A DNA stretch of 64,000 nucleotides from Candidatus Paracaedibacteraceae bacterium. Lineage in GTDB: Bacteria; Pseudomonadota; Alphaproteobacteria; Paracaedibacterales; Paracaedibacteraceae. The stretch is taken from assembly GCA_019459505.1 (NCBI GenBank), contig JAIBEV010000165.1, positions 97,837 through 161,836 on the forward strand, written 5' to 3'. The translations under genes and the position numbers were made by a program. This document shows positions 54,748-62,547 of the stretch, piece by piece. The notes beneath the pieces are model-generated. The model saw nothing but the letters and a program-made list of their open reading frames with translations, searched no databases and was not told where the DNA came from. Each line of letters starts with the position of its first letter. Position 1 is the stretch's first letter.

Positions 54748-55886
54748 AAATGATCAATCACTCCATAACGTTTACGCGTCAATGCTAAAACAATCCCCAT
54801 TCCTAGTCCCAAGGCTAACATTGAGGAGCCACCATAACTAACGAAAGGCATGGTCATCCCTTTTGTCGGAATAATATGCAGTGTGGAAGCCATATTAATC
54901 AGAGATTGCATACCAAATTGAAATGCGATACCGGCTGTTGCAAGCATAACAAAGAGGCTTTGCTCATTAACCACCCGTAAGTAAGAACGAATCACCACGA
55001 ACCCAAACAAGCCAACAATTAGCAAGCACACAATAATTCCAAATTCTTCCCCCGCCACAGCAAAAACAAAATCTGCATGGGCATCAGGGATATGCTTTTT
55101 CACAATTCCCTCACCAGGGCCTCGGCCAAAAACGCCCCCATGTTTAAAGGCTTCTAAGGATTGAGTAATCTGATAAAGGTCATGCTTGGGATCACCCGAG
55201 GTGGGATCCAGAAATTGATCGACACGCCGTGTCACATGCGGTAAGAAAAAATAAGCCCCTAAGGCGCCCATTAATCCGATTCCTGCCACCAAAGCCATCC
55301 AAAACAAAGGAATACCAGCAATAAACAATTGGCAGCCCCAGGTTGCCACTGTCACAATAGTCATTCCAAAGTCAGGTTGCAGAATTAGCAAAAAGACATA
55401 CATGAACATAAAAAAGAAAGATAAAGAAAGACCCGGAAATGTTGGATTGCGTAGTTTTTCTGACATCATCCAGGCACTAATAACAGCTAAAACTGGTTTT
55501 ACAAATTCAGATGCTTGGAGCGTAAAGCTGCCTAAACTAATCCACCGACGCGCCCCCTTTACTTCAGTCCCGGTTAAGAGGGTGGCCACCATCAATCCCA
55601 ATCCAACAAGGTAAACTAACACGGCCAATCGACGAATATTGCGCGGCATCAGCAGGGAAGAAGCAAGCATGACAGCTAAAGCGGGAATGATCATAATCAT
55701 ATGGCGTTTAACAAAGAAAAAACCGCCCAGTCCTAACCGATCAGCAACAGGGGGGCTAGCAGCAAAACTCAACAGAACCCCGACGATCATAATTATCACC
55801 AGCACCCCGAGGCTCCAGCGATCAACTGTCCACCACCATCGTCCCAAAACGCTGTTATCGCGTCTGGAAAAACTATGCCCTAACAT
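54744..55886 (-). CDS. ftsW: SEDS peptidoglycan glycosyltransferase FtsW
   Basis: 380 residues, about ten membrane helices. Septal glycan polymerase acting with a class B PBP. GARRWISLGSFTLQASEFVK, LILQPDFGMTIVTVATWG, GPGEGIVKKHIPDAHADFVF and GMTMPFVSYGGSSMLALGLG are the family landmarks. Position just ahead of murG with a 4-bp overlap favours FtsW over RodA. Confidence 0.95.
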   Translation of the reverse strand: MLGHSFSRRDNSVLGRWWWTVDRWSLGVLVIIMIVGVLLSFAASPPVADRLGLGGFFFVKRHMIMIIPALAVMLASSLLMPRNIRRLAVLVYLVGLGLMVATLLTGTEVKGARRWISLGSFTLQASEFVKPVLAVISAWMMSEKLRNPTFPGLSLSFFFMFMYVFLLILQPDFGMTIVTVATWGCQLFIAGIPLFWMALVAGIGLMGALGAYFFLPHVTRRVDQFLDPTSGDPKHDLYQITQSLEAFKHGGVFGRGPGEGIVKKHIPDAHADFVFAVAGEEFGIIVCLLIVGLFGFVVIRSYLRVVNEQSLFVMLATAGIAFQFGMQSLINMASTLHIIPTKGMTMPFVSYGGSSMLALGLGMGIVLALTRKRYGVIDHL

Positions 55887-55934
55887 TATTTGGCCCTCCG
55901 CCTAATTTAAGAGCTCTTTTTTATAAAGTAAGTA

Positions 55935-56453
55935 CTACTGCGTTATTCCCATTTGCGCTGCGATAATAGCATTGCGGGCTAATGCGTCGGCATGCTCATT
56001 CTGCGGATGTCCCGCATGCCCTTTAACCCATTCCCATGAAATGTCATGATGCGCTAATAACTCGTCAAGTTTTAACCATAAATCTTGATTTTTGACAGGC
56101 TTCTTATCTGCGGTTTTCCAACCATTTTTTTTCCAATTGAGCATCCAACGGCTCACACCATCCCGCAGATACATGCTGTCTGTGTAAAGCGTGACTTGAC
56201 AGCGCAATGGCAAAGACTGGAGCGCAAAAATTGCCGCTGACATTTCCATACGATTATTGGTTGTGGGTGCCTCCCCTGCACTAAGTTCAGTTTCAGCCGA
56301 TTGATATTCAATAACAGCCCCCCATCCACCAGGGCCAGGATTACCGCTACATGCCCCATCTGTATAAATATTAACCACAGGGCGGCTATCAGTAGCCAAT
56401 TTTGATAAAAGTTCAAGAGCATCAATCGGTTGGGTCAACAAGGCAGATTTCAT
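55935..56453 (-). CDS. rnhA: Ribonuclease HI
   Basis: 172 residues. Cleaves RNA in RNA-DNA hybrids. The DEDD set is visible: D32 in [17 protein letters not shown]70 in [11 protein letters not shown]92 in [12 protein letters not shown]156 in [10 protein letters not shown], with the HAGH loop at 146-149. The first 25 residues ([16 protein letters not shown]) are an extension relative to E. coli. Single gene. Confidence 0.95.
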   Translation of the reverse strand: MKSALLTQPIDALELLSKLATDSRPVVNIYTDGACSGNPGPGGWGAVIEYQSAETELSAGEAPTTNNRMEMSAAIFALQSLPLRCQVTLYTDSMYLRDGVSRWMLNWKKNGWKTADKKPVKNQDLWLKLDELLAHHDISWEWVKGHAGHPQNEHADALARNAIIAAQMGITQ

Positions 56454-56639
56454 TCCAGATATTTCAAATTTAAAAACTTTCTCTCAGAATGCCCGGATCC
56501 CTTACAAACGTCAAGATCTGGATTTAAAAATGGTGCAACCACTTCTTTTATAGATCTGTGAAAAATCAAAAATTCATATAGAAAGTCGAGGAATGAATGG
56601 TTATCTTAAAGTAAGAATTTATTACTCATTAGGATCCTT

Positions 56640-57857
56640 ATGACAATTACAATTACCAATACCTTTCAGGAAAATACTTCACTAGCGACGATCGATTCCC
56701 TTAAGTTAAGAAGCGATCTTATAACGTTGAAGGATACTCTTCCTTTATTTAAATTGGTACGGCAAGAGCAAGATATCGCCGGTTTGGAGGAAATTGCCCA
56801 AAGATTTAAGCGCTTTAAAAATGTAATTGTTTTGGGAACCGGTGGGTCGAGCCTCGGCGGACGCGCTCTATGCGATTTAGCTGATGATCCGGAAACAACT
56901 GTACACTTTTATGATAATATTGATCCTCACACCTTTAAGCGTTTGTTCAAAAAAATTGATCTTAAAGCAACTGGTGTCATTGTCATTTCTAAATCAGGCA
57001 GTACGGCCGAAACATTGATGCAAAAAATGGTATGCTTGCAACAATGGGAAGCTCAATCATTGCCAATTAAGGATCATTTTCTAGTGATCACCGAATCCGC
57101 TGACAATGCGATGCGAACCCTTGCTCAATCATATGGTATTCAGACCCTTGATCATCCCACCGATATTGGGGGGCGTTTTGCAGTTTTTACTTTAGTAGGC
57201 CTTTTGCCAGCACTGATATCGGGCCTTAATGCTTCTCAATTCCGCAAGGGCGCTTTAGATTGCCTTACCTCTTTAGACACTGCTTTAATGGAACATCCAG
57301 CAGTTCAGGGAGCATTCCATCAACAGATCCTTCTAAACCAAGGAAAAACCATTTCTGTTTTAATGCCCTACATTGATCGATTAAATACTTTTGCCTTGTG
57401 GTATCGTCAATTGTGGGCAGAAAGTTTGGGGAAAAATGGTAAAGGAACCACCCCAATTGCAGCCTTAGGCACAGTTGATCAGCATTCACAGCTGCAATTA
57501 TTTTTAGACGGACCCAAGGATAAATTTTTCACCATTATAACGACTACCCATACAGACCCAGAATTCACCATTACAACCAATCTCGACCATTCCAATATTT
57601 CTCTGTTTAATCAGAAGACCATGGGCCAACTTATGGTCGCCGAACAGCAAGCAAGCATTGATACTTTGAAAAATAATGGCTGCCCTCTCCGTCATATCCA
57701 TCTAGATGAGGTTAGTGAATATACAATGGGCTATATGATGATACATTACGTTTTAGAAACCCTTGCTATGGCAAGTTTGTTGGATGTTAATCCCTTTGAT
57801 CAACCCGCCGTAGAAGAAGGAAAAATCCTCACGCGGCAGTATTTAAAGGCTGCTTAA
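56640..57857 (+). CDS. pgi: Glucose-6-phosphate isomerase (compact form)
   Basis: 405 residues, shorter than the 540-550 residue E. coli enzyme but with the complete SIS-domain core. VIVLGTGGSSLGGRALCDL is the first phosphate site, VISKSGSTAETLMQKM the second, and GGRFAVFTLVGLLPAL the PGI signature 1 region. PLRHIHLDEVSEYTMGYMM includes the catalytic His/Glu end. Interconverts glucose-6-P and fructose-6-P. Alone in its transcript. Confidence 0.93.
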   Translation: MTITITNTFQENTSLATIDSLKLRSDLITLKDTLPLFKLVRQEQDIAGLEEIAQRFKRFKNVIVLGTGGSSLGGRALCDLADDPETTVHFYDNIDPHTFKRLFKKIDLKATGVIVISKSGSTAETLMQKMVCLQQWEAQSLPIKDHFLVITESADNAMRTLAQSYGIQTLDHPTDIGGRFAVFTLVGLLPALISGLNASQFRKGALDCLTSLDTALMEHPAVQGAFHQQILLNQGKTISVLMPYIDRLNTFALWYRQLWAESLGKNGKGTTPIAALGTVDQHSQLQLFLDGPKDKFFTIITTTHTDPEFTITTNLDHSNISLFNQKTMGQLMVAEQQASIDTLKNNGCPLRHIHLDEVSEYTMGYMMIHYVLETLAMASLLDVNPFDQPAVEEGKILTRQYLKAA

Positions 57858-58022
57858 GGCGTTAAAATATTACATAAAATGGGGATCAAAATCGGCGCCC
57901 TACCTCTCTTCTATTCCTGGCTTCCGAGCTGGGTTTTCGAACTGACAGGGGATTGCCCTTGTGATATCGAGATTCCGGGTCGCGCTGCGCTTGCCAGGAA
58001 AGATGGGAAATTTATCTCCCTC

Positions 58023-58043
58023 ATTCCGGCCTTGAGCCGGAAT
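58023..58043. repeat. REP-like palindrome with CTTGA loop
   Basis: ATTCCGGC-CTTGA-GCCGGAAT, a perfect 8-bp stem with the same loop as the hairpins near 46.7 kb. Upstream, 57973-57999 carries a related but imperfect CCGGGTCGCG... stretch. This spacer (57858-58153) holds no convincing gene; an open frame over it is explained by the repeat composition. Confidence 0.7.
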
Positions 58044-58153
58044 CCATACCTGTGTCTTGGTGACGGCAAAATTTAAGAAAATATAGCTGGGATAAAGTCA
58101 AACTGTTGGAAAATTAAAGGAATGGTTTGCGAGTCACGCTTTGCTTGTCCGGA

Positions 58154-58181
58154 AAAAAAGCACCCGATTGGATGCTTTTTT
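58154..58181 (-). terminator. Rho-independent terminator of the Lys/Glu-rich protein gene
   Basis: On the minus strand AAAAAGCATCC / GGGTGCTTTTT (one mismatch pair) followed by T-run, 28 bp after the stop. It is symmetrical and would work on both strands. Confidence 0.85.
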
Positions 58182-58208
58182 CTTTGATCGACAATAAAGC
58201 TCAAAAGC

Positions 58209-58664
58209 TTAATGCTTTTCGCCTTCTTTATGTCCTTCAGCCTTTTTTAATTCATGCTCTGCTTTTTTCTCTTCTTTTTCAGACTTTTTTTCTTCTTTTT
58301 TAGCGTGGTGCTCTTCTTTTTTAGCTTCCTTTTTATCCTTTTTAGCTTTTTTTAGAGCTTCTTCAGTTTCTTTTACTTTTTCTTCAGCAGCTTTTTTTTC
58401 TGCATCAGTTTTAGCATTTTTCTTTTCTTCTTCAGCTTTCTTGTGATTTTCTTCTGCTGTCTTTAGCTCTTCAGCAGCTTTTTCTTCCGCTTCTTTAGCT
58501 GCCTTTAGATCGGCTTCTGCTTTTGTTTTATCTGCATCTGCTGCTTTCTTATCAGCTTCTGCCTTTTCCAATTTTGTATCTTCTTTTTTAGCTTCGACAC
58601 CATGTTCAGAGGCATTAGCAACAGCAAAAATAGCTAATAAGGCTGCAAGAGAAAACTTTGTCAT
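58209..58664 (-). CDS. Secreted Lys/Glu/Ala-rich coiled-coil protein
   Basis: 151 residues. Signal peptide MTKFSLAALLAIFAVANA. The mature part is almost only K, E, A and D in heptad-like repeats (AEEKAAEELKTAEENHKKAE; KKAKKDKKEAKKEEHHAKKE), implying one long charged helix or coiled coil. The C-terminal half is more basic. Such composition prevents assignment by similarity; resemblance to TolA-like or histone-H1-like low-complexity proteins is only compositional. A good ribosome binding site (GGAG) precedes the ATG, and a strong terminator follows, so it is probably expressed on its own. Confidence 0.7.
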   Translation of the reverse strand: MTKFSLAALLAIFAVANASEHGVEAKKEDTKLEKAEADKKAADADKTKAEADLKAAKEAEEKAAEELKTAEENHKKAEEEKKNAKTDAEKKAAEEKVKETEEALKKAKKDKKEAKKEEHHAKKEEKKSEKEEKKAEHELKKAEGHKEGEKH

Positions 58665-58825
58665 TTAAAACTCCGTAAATTGATCAATTAATGAGCACAA
58701 GAATAAAGATTTATCCTCATGATAATTAACTATAATAATACTAAAATTTTATCGTCAAGGGCTTTTATTAGAGGTAAATTTTTTCTACACTAATATGAAT
58801 AGGAAACGATGCTTAGGAAAAATTA

Positions 58826-59422
58826 ATGTCGATGGACTTACAACTGATGTATTTAATGTGCTCAAAATTCTGTCATGATTTAGCTGCCCCGATCGGCGCT
58901 ATTTCCATTGGACTGGAAATGCTGGAGGACAATCCCGATCCAGACAGTCCTCAATCTCTTCTATTGCACAGTGTGCAATCGGCCATGAATAAACTTGAAT
59001 TAATTCGGTGTCTTAGTGGATATGCAACCCATTCAAGTCGCCCAACCTTAGCCGAGACACGGACAGTTCTAGATAAATGCATTGATCCCGATAAAATAAA
59101 GATCAATTGGCACGCCGAGGCTTCAGAATCTATCCATGGAACGCCCGCTCGTTTATATGTCGCCTTAATTATGCTGGCAGCTGATGCTTTACCCCGAGGA
59201 GGAGAAATTACTCTCAACAAAGATTATACATTAACAGTTACGGGCACTCTTGTTAAATATCCTGCACCGGTACTCGATGCTATTAAAGGACAGCTCAGTT
59301 TACAAAACATTGATTCCCGCTCTGTTATTGGTTTCTTTATTAAAACTTTAGCTGATCAGTTAGAGACAGCTGTTCTCCTAGATTTTGAAAAGCCAAATCT
59401 AGTCAAAATAAATTTTGCTTAG
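58826..59422 (+). CDS. chpT: Histidine phosphotransferase ChpT
   Basis: 198 residues. Dimeric phosphotransferase that passes phosphate from the hybrid kinase CckA to CtrA and CpdR in alphaproteobacterial cell-cycle control. The phospho-acceptor is H17 in CSKFCHDLAAPIGAISIGLE, the standard ChpT motif with CHDL. A degenerate, non-ATP-binding C-terminal domain follows (YVALIMLAADALPRGGEITL). Presence of chpT supports an intact CckA-ChpT-CtrA relay and fits the CtrA-like motifs noted at 61445 and 62286. Confidence 0.87.
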   Translation: MSMDLQLMYLMCSKFCHDLAAPIGAISIGLEMLEDNPDPDSPQSLLLHSVQSAMNKLELIRCLSGYATHSSRPTLAETRTVLDKCIDPDKIKINWHAEASESIHGTPARLYVALIMLAADALPRGGEITLNKDYTLTVTGTLVKYPAPVLDAIKGQLSLQNIDSRSVIGFFIKTLADQLETAVLLDFEKPNLVKINFA

Positions 59423-59468
59423 CTTAAATAGGTTCTGTTTAATATCATCTTTAAAGAATTAAGAGGGC

Positions 59469-60038
59469 TTATTTAAAATTAAATAAACCTTGGCAACGGG
59501 TCGTTAAATCATCAACCGTTTTTAATCCTTGATCAAGGGCAGCCATGGTTTTGGATAAATCAAAGGTATCATCGTCGATAAATTCCTTTAAAGCATAGGC
59601 CATTGCTCCATTAAAGGCTAAATTTTGGCCTATTTGCAGCATACCTGTACTTGGATAATACTTATCAATAATCGTTGCCCCTATCGAATATAACTCTGGC
59701 ATAATGTTTTTTAAAAGCAGTGGATGCCACATGATTTCCTCTACCAACCGCTTAATGGCCAAACGGTGTGGCTGAACAACATCAAAATAGAGCATGACTG
59801 CATCAAAAATTTGGTCACGAGGCGTTAACCGAGGATCCACCGCAGGCAATTCTACCAGCAATTTAAGGTTTTCGATCATGGCTAATAGAATGTTATGCTG
59901 ATGGGGGAAAAGTTCTTCAATAGCCGACTCTGCTACACCCGAGCGGTTTGAAATGCAATCAACCCTTAGATGGGATAACCCCTTTTCGGCAAGAACCCAG
60001 AGGGATTCCATAACAACTTTATAGTGTTCTTGATTCAT
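59469..60038 (-). CDS. TetR/COQ9-like regulator
   Basis: 189 residues. N-terminal helix-turn-helix-like region (about 7-52): ESLWVLAEKGLSHLRVDCIS, SGVAESAIEELFPHQHNILL. The C-terminal helical body resembles COQ9/TetR ligand domains (LAIKRLVEEIMWHPLLLKNI). Its position coupled to proC (ATGA overlap at 60035-60038) suggests a small operon ybjN-proC-this gene. Whether it binds DNA or lipid is unclear. Confidence 0.68.
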   Translation of the reverse strand: MNQEHYKVVMESLWVLAEKGLSHLRVDCISNRSGVAESAIEELFPHQHNILLAMIENLKLLVELPAVDPRLTPRDQIFDAVMLYFDVVQPHRLAIKRLVEEIMWHPLLLKNIMPELYSIGATIIDKYYPSTGMLQIGQNLAFNGAMAYALKEFIDDDTFDLSKTMAALDQGLKTVDDLTTRCQGLFNFK

Positions 60039-60805
60039 TGTGATAATTCCTGTGCTCTCTTAAAGGCGGCGTGAACGGCTATCTTCACACGCTCCTTTAA
60101 ACCTTCTTGTTCAAAGACAGATAAAGCCGCCGCCGTTGTCCCGTTGGGACTAGTGACCTGCTGACGTAATTCCTCGACGGTCTGATCTTGTTTTTCATTC
60201 AATAAAGCGGCAGTACCAATAAAAGTTTGTTGAGCCACCATCGAGGCAATGTCGGGCGAGAGTCCTAAATGTTCTCCTGCCTCCCTCAAACATTCAGTAA
60301 AATAATAAAAATAAGCGGGGCCACTACCACTAATTGCTGTGATAGCATCAATTAATTGCTCTGAGGCGGTCCAAGTCGTTGTTCCCGCACTTCCAAATAA
60401 AAGGTCAATACAATAGCGCTGCACAGTAGAAATTTTATCTGCATATAAACCAATGACACCCTGCCCTATCACTATGGGCAAATTCGGCATAGCCCGAACC
60501 AAGCAGCCCCCTATTAATTGGCGGAGCCTTTGTAAAGAAAAGCCTGCTGCTACCGAAACAACGACAGTGTGTTCTGTTACAAATTTTGCATAATAGGGCG
60601 CAACCTTTGAGAGAAGTTGCGGTTTCACAGCAAAAATAATCGCATCAGGCCGATAATTATCCGCAAGCAATTTAACATCACAGACAAAATTCGGTAGCTG
60701 CGGACAATGGGGAGAAACAACCATTAACTCAATCAGATCATCCTTTGACCAAGGTGTGGCTAAAGCACTTCCCATACAGCCATATCCTACCAGAAGAACT
60801 TTCAT
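60035..60805 (-). CDS. proC: Pyrroline-5-carboxylate reductase
   Basis: 256 residues. Last step of proline synthesis. Rossmann motif MKVLLVGYGCMGSALATPW (GxGxMG), then AVKPQLLSKVAPYYAKF, VVSVAAGFSLQRLRQLIGG and the signature AISGSGPAYFYYFTECLREA with QQVTSPNGTTAAAL. It overlaps its neighbours by 4 bp on both sides. Confidence 0.95.
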   Translation of the reverse strand: MKVLLVGYGCMGSALATPWSKDDLIELMVVSPHCPQLPNFVCDVKLLADNYRPDAIIFAVKPQLLSKVAPYYAKFVTEHTVVVSVAAGFSLQRLRQLIGGCLVRAMPNLPIVIGQGVIGLYADKISTVQRYCIDLLFGSAGTTTWTASEQLIDAITAISGSGPAYFYYFTECLREAGEHLGLSPDIASMVAQQTFIGTAALLNEKQDQTVEELRQQVTSPNGTTAAALSVFEQEGLKERVKIAVHAAFKRAQELSQ

Positions 60806-61266
60806 GCTTTGCCTCGAATTTCTAAAGACAGCAAATCAATATCACCCGGACTTAACGGAATATGGTTTTGGATTTTTTGAAAGCCAGGGTAAAATAAATC
60901 AAATTCTGAAAACATCACAAAACTAATTTCTTTAATTTTTTCTGTACATTCATCATCCGTATTATAAAGATGAATTACATGCCTGTAGTTGATGGCTCCA
61001 TCTTCTAATAAATCAAAATGTCCCATCCACAAGCGCTGGTTAGCGGCAATAATGAATCGGAGTAAGTCGATATTATAGGGCTCCTCAAATCGAAGATCTG
61101 TACAAAAAACAATGTATAAGGCGCCAATCGGCTTTTGCCAAATAAAATGAATTTGGTAGACACACCACTTGCCATCTGCAATTGCGACAAACTCATTGTC
61201 ATCAACCCAATCAGTCTCCCAGCCAAAATCAGCAACCATATTTTCAATATCAACAAGAAGATTCAT
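60802..61266 (-). CDS. YbjN-domain protein
   Basis: 154 residues. YbjN/type III secretion chaperone-like fold: VAIADGKWCVYQIHFIWQKP, IIAANQRLWMGHFDLLEDG and INYRHVIHLYN. Family role is poorly known; in alphaproteobacteria it commonly precedes proC, as here (ATGA overlap). First gene of the three-gene minus-strand operon, divergent from the MarR-type regulator. Confidence 0.85.
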   Translation of the reverse strand: MNLLVDIENMVADFGWETDWVDDNEFVAIADGKWCVYQIHFIWQKPIGALYIVFCTDLRFEEPYNIDLLRFIIAANQRLWMGHFDLLEDGAINYRHVIHLYNTDDECTEKIKEISFVMFSEFDLFYPGFQKIQNHIPLSPGDIDLLSLEIRGKA

Positions 61267-61394
61267 GTATATTTCCCAACAATAAATCGAAACAGTTTGA
61301 CTATTTTTCTTTACTTTATATAAAAAAATCAGTATATTGCTCTTAATATTTTGAGAAAATTCTCAAAACGTCGTGATTAATAAGCTATCTGCCA

Positions 61395-61420
61395 AGGGGT
61401 GGCGAAAACAAAGCACCCCT
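61395..61420. other. Hairpin in the ybjN/marR divergent spacer
   Basis: AGGGGTG / CACCCCT perfect 7-bp stem with a 12-base loop, followed on the plus strand by A8T7. It is in the divergent promoter region, upstream of both genes. Could end a small RNA or be part of an operator; undecided. Confidence 0.35.
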
Positions 61421-61444
61421 CAAAAAAAATTTTTTTCACGATGA

Positions 61445-61460
61445 TTAAATTAATTTTAAC
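61445..61460 (+). promoter_or_regulatory. CtrA-like box upstream of the MarR-type gene
   Basis: TTAA-N7-TTAAC, a full match to the alphaproteobacterial CtrA consensus, 44 bp before the MarR-type start. The region is very AT-rich, so a chance match is possible. Confidence 0.35.
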
Positions 61461-61503
61461 CAATTCTCGCTAAATTGGAATTAGAAATCAAGTTTTACAA
61501 GGT

Positions 61504-61968
61504 GTGACCATGAAGGAATCTTACTTCAAATCAGTCGTCATGATCGAGCGTTTACATAGATTATTCCTCGATGTCGTTCGTACTGAACTCGACAGATTAG
61601 ATATTCGCGACATTAATAACGTCCAATGTCTTGTGCTTTATAATATAGGTAAAGGTCAAGTAACAGTTGGGGAACTTACCAACCGGGGCTATTACCTTGG
61701 ATCAAATGTTTCATATAACCTGCGCAAAATGGTTCAGAATGGTTATTTGGTACAAGAACCATCGGCGCACGATCGTCGCTCAAGCCACGTTCGTTTATCT
61801 CCTAAAGGAGTTGAATTGCATAGCAAACTCGACTCTATCTTTAAAATGCATGCGGACTCCCTTAAGACAGTTGGCATTCAAGATGACCATGTCAGTCTCT
61901 TGGATGAAACGCTGCACCGTCTGGAGACATTCTGGACAAGCTTAATGAAGGGCGAAGCGCGGCGATAA
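61504..61968 (+). CDS. MarR-type winged-helix regulator
   Basis: 154 residues from ATG at 61510 or the upstream ATG at 61510-6 (61504 reading MTMKESYF). DNA-binding winged helix at about 30-110: GKGQVTVGELTNRGYYLGSN, VSYNLRKMVQNGYLVQEPSA, HDRRSSHVRLSPKGVELHS, with the DRR wing typical of MarR. The first part (ESYFKSVVMIERLHRLFLDV) is the dimerisation helix and matches a conserved alphaproteobacterial single-gene regulator. A strong terminator follows, and a CtrA-like box precedes. No ligand or target is visible. Confidence 0.85.
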   Translation: MTMKESYFKSVVMIERLHRLFLDVVRTELDRLDIRDINNVQCLVLYNIGKGQVTVGELTNRGYYLGSNVSYNLRKMVQNGYLVQEPSAHDRRSSHVRLSPKGVELHSKLDSIFKMHADSLKTVGIQDDHVSLLDETLHRLETFWTSLMKGEARR

Positions 61969-61994
61969 CTGTAACCGTTCGGTGCTTTTTATCA

Positions 61995-62018
61995 GGGGGG
62001 TGAAAACCCCCCCTTTTT
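61995..62018 (+). terminator. Rho-independent terminator of the MarR-type gene
   Basis: Stem of six G and six C with loop TGAAAA followed by CTTTTT, 26 bp past the stop. Confidence 0.9.
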
Positions 62019-62236
62019 ACTGAACGGTATAGTAATTTTGTTTCATCTTTTCCTCAAAAATAAAAATTTATTCACAGTAGTTTTCTCTTGACTCCTTTAT
62101 AAATCAACTACTTTACAAATTCCCAACTATTTTACGAAAAGTCCTTACTTTCTGCGCCTTTCACGCGTTTGCTCAAAAAAACAGCAACTAGTTTTTAACC
62201 CAGTCCATCCGTCATATCCCCCATCATCCCAACAGC

Positions 62237-62293
62237 ATATCCACAAAGTTATCCACAGGTTTAGTGGATAAAAATTAATACTTTGTTAACCAT
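62237..62293. promoter_or_regulatory. Cluster of DnaA boxes with adjacent CtrA half-site
   Basis: Perfect DnaA box TTATCCACA at 62249-62257; one-mismatch box ATATCCACA at 62237-62245; inverted one-mismatch box AGTGGATAA at 62263-62271. Just right of it, TTAACCAT (CtrA half-site) at 62286-62293 within a very AT-rich tract (62270-62315). Three boxes in 35 bp in a 529-bp gene-poor spacer suggest an origin-like or DnaA-regulated site. Confidence 0.5.
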
Positions 62294-62305
62294 TTAAAAA
62301 TACTC

Positions 62306-62470
62306 TTATTTTACCTGAAAAAGGACACTCTTTAGCTTGTAGCTCATATTTTTATCACTAAGCACAGAGAATGTACCTAAAGGCTGATGGGCAGACAAGA
62401 AAGGTGCTAATACTTTATCCAAGGAACCCTTTAGAAAGATACTAACAATGGTTACGTGGGGATAGGTCAT
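62306..62470 (-). CDS. Possible small gene or remnant after holB
   Basis: 54 codons from ATG at 62468-62470 to a TAA at 62306. Composition looks protein-like (TYPHVTIVSIFLKGSLDKVL, then APFLSAHQPLGTFSVLSDK) but no family is recognised and there is no good ribosome binding site. It could be the C-terminal remnant of a lost gene downstream of holB. Low confidence. Confidence 0.25.
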   Translation of the reverse strand: MTYPHVTIVSIFLKGSLDKVLAPFLSAHQPLGTFSVLSDKNMSYKLKSVLFQVK

Positions 62471-62547
62471 GAGCAAACGACCGAGGAGGTAACCTCATGA
62501 TGCCCCCAAGGCTCTAAGGATATGCTAGAGGGAGTTTACGCCGTCCT

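Noticed and set aside
57879..58076. Open plus-strand frame of 65 codons over the spacer after pgi
   Set aside because: It reads through palindromic REP-like DNA, has no ribosome binding site, and its composition (many Cys, Arg, Pro) follows from the repeat rather than from a protein.
61504..62018. MarR-type gene plus hairpin as a toxin-antitoxin unit
   Set aside because: No partner gene; the protein is a full-length winged-helix regulator with its own terminator.
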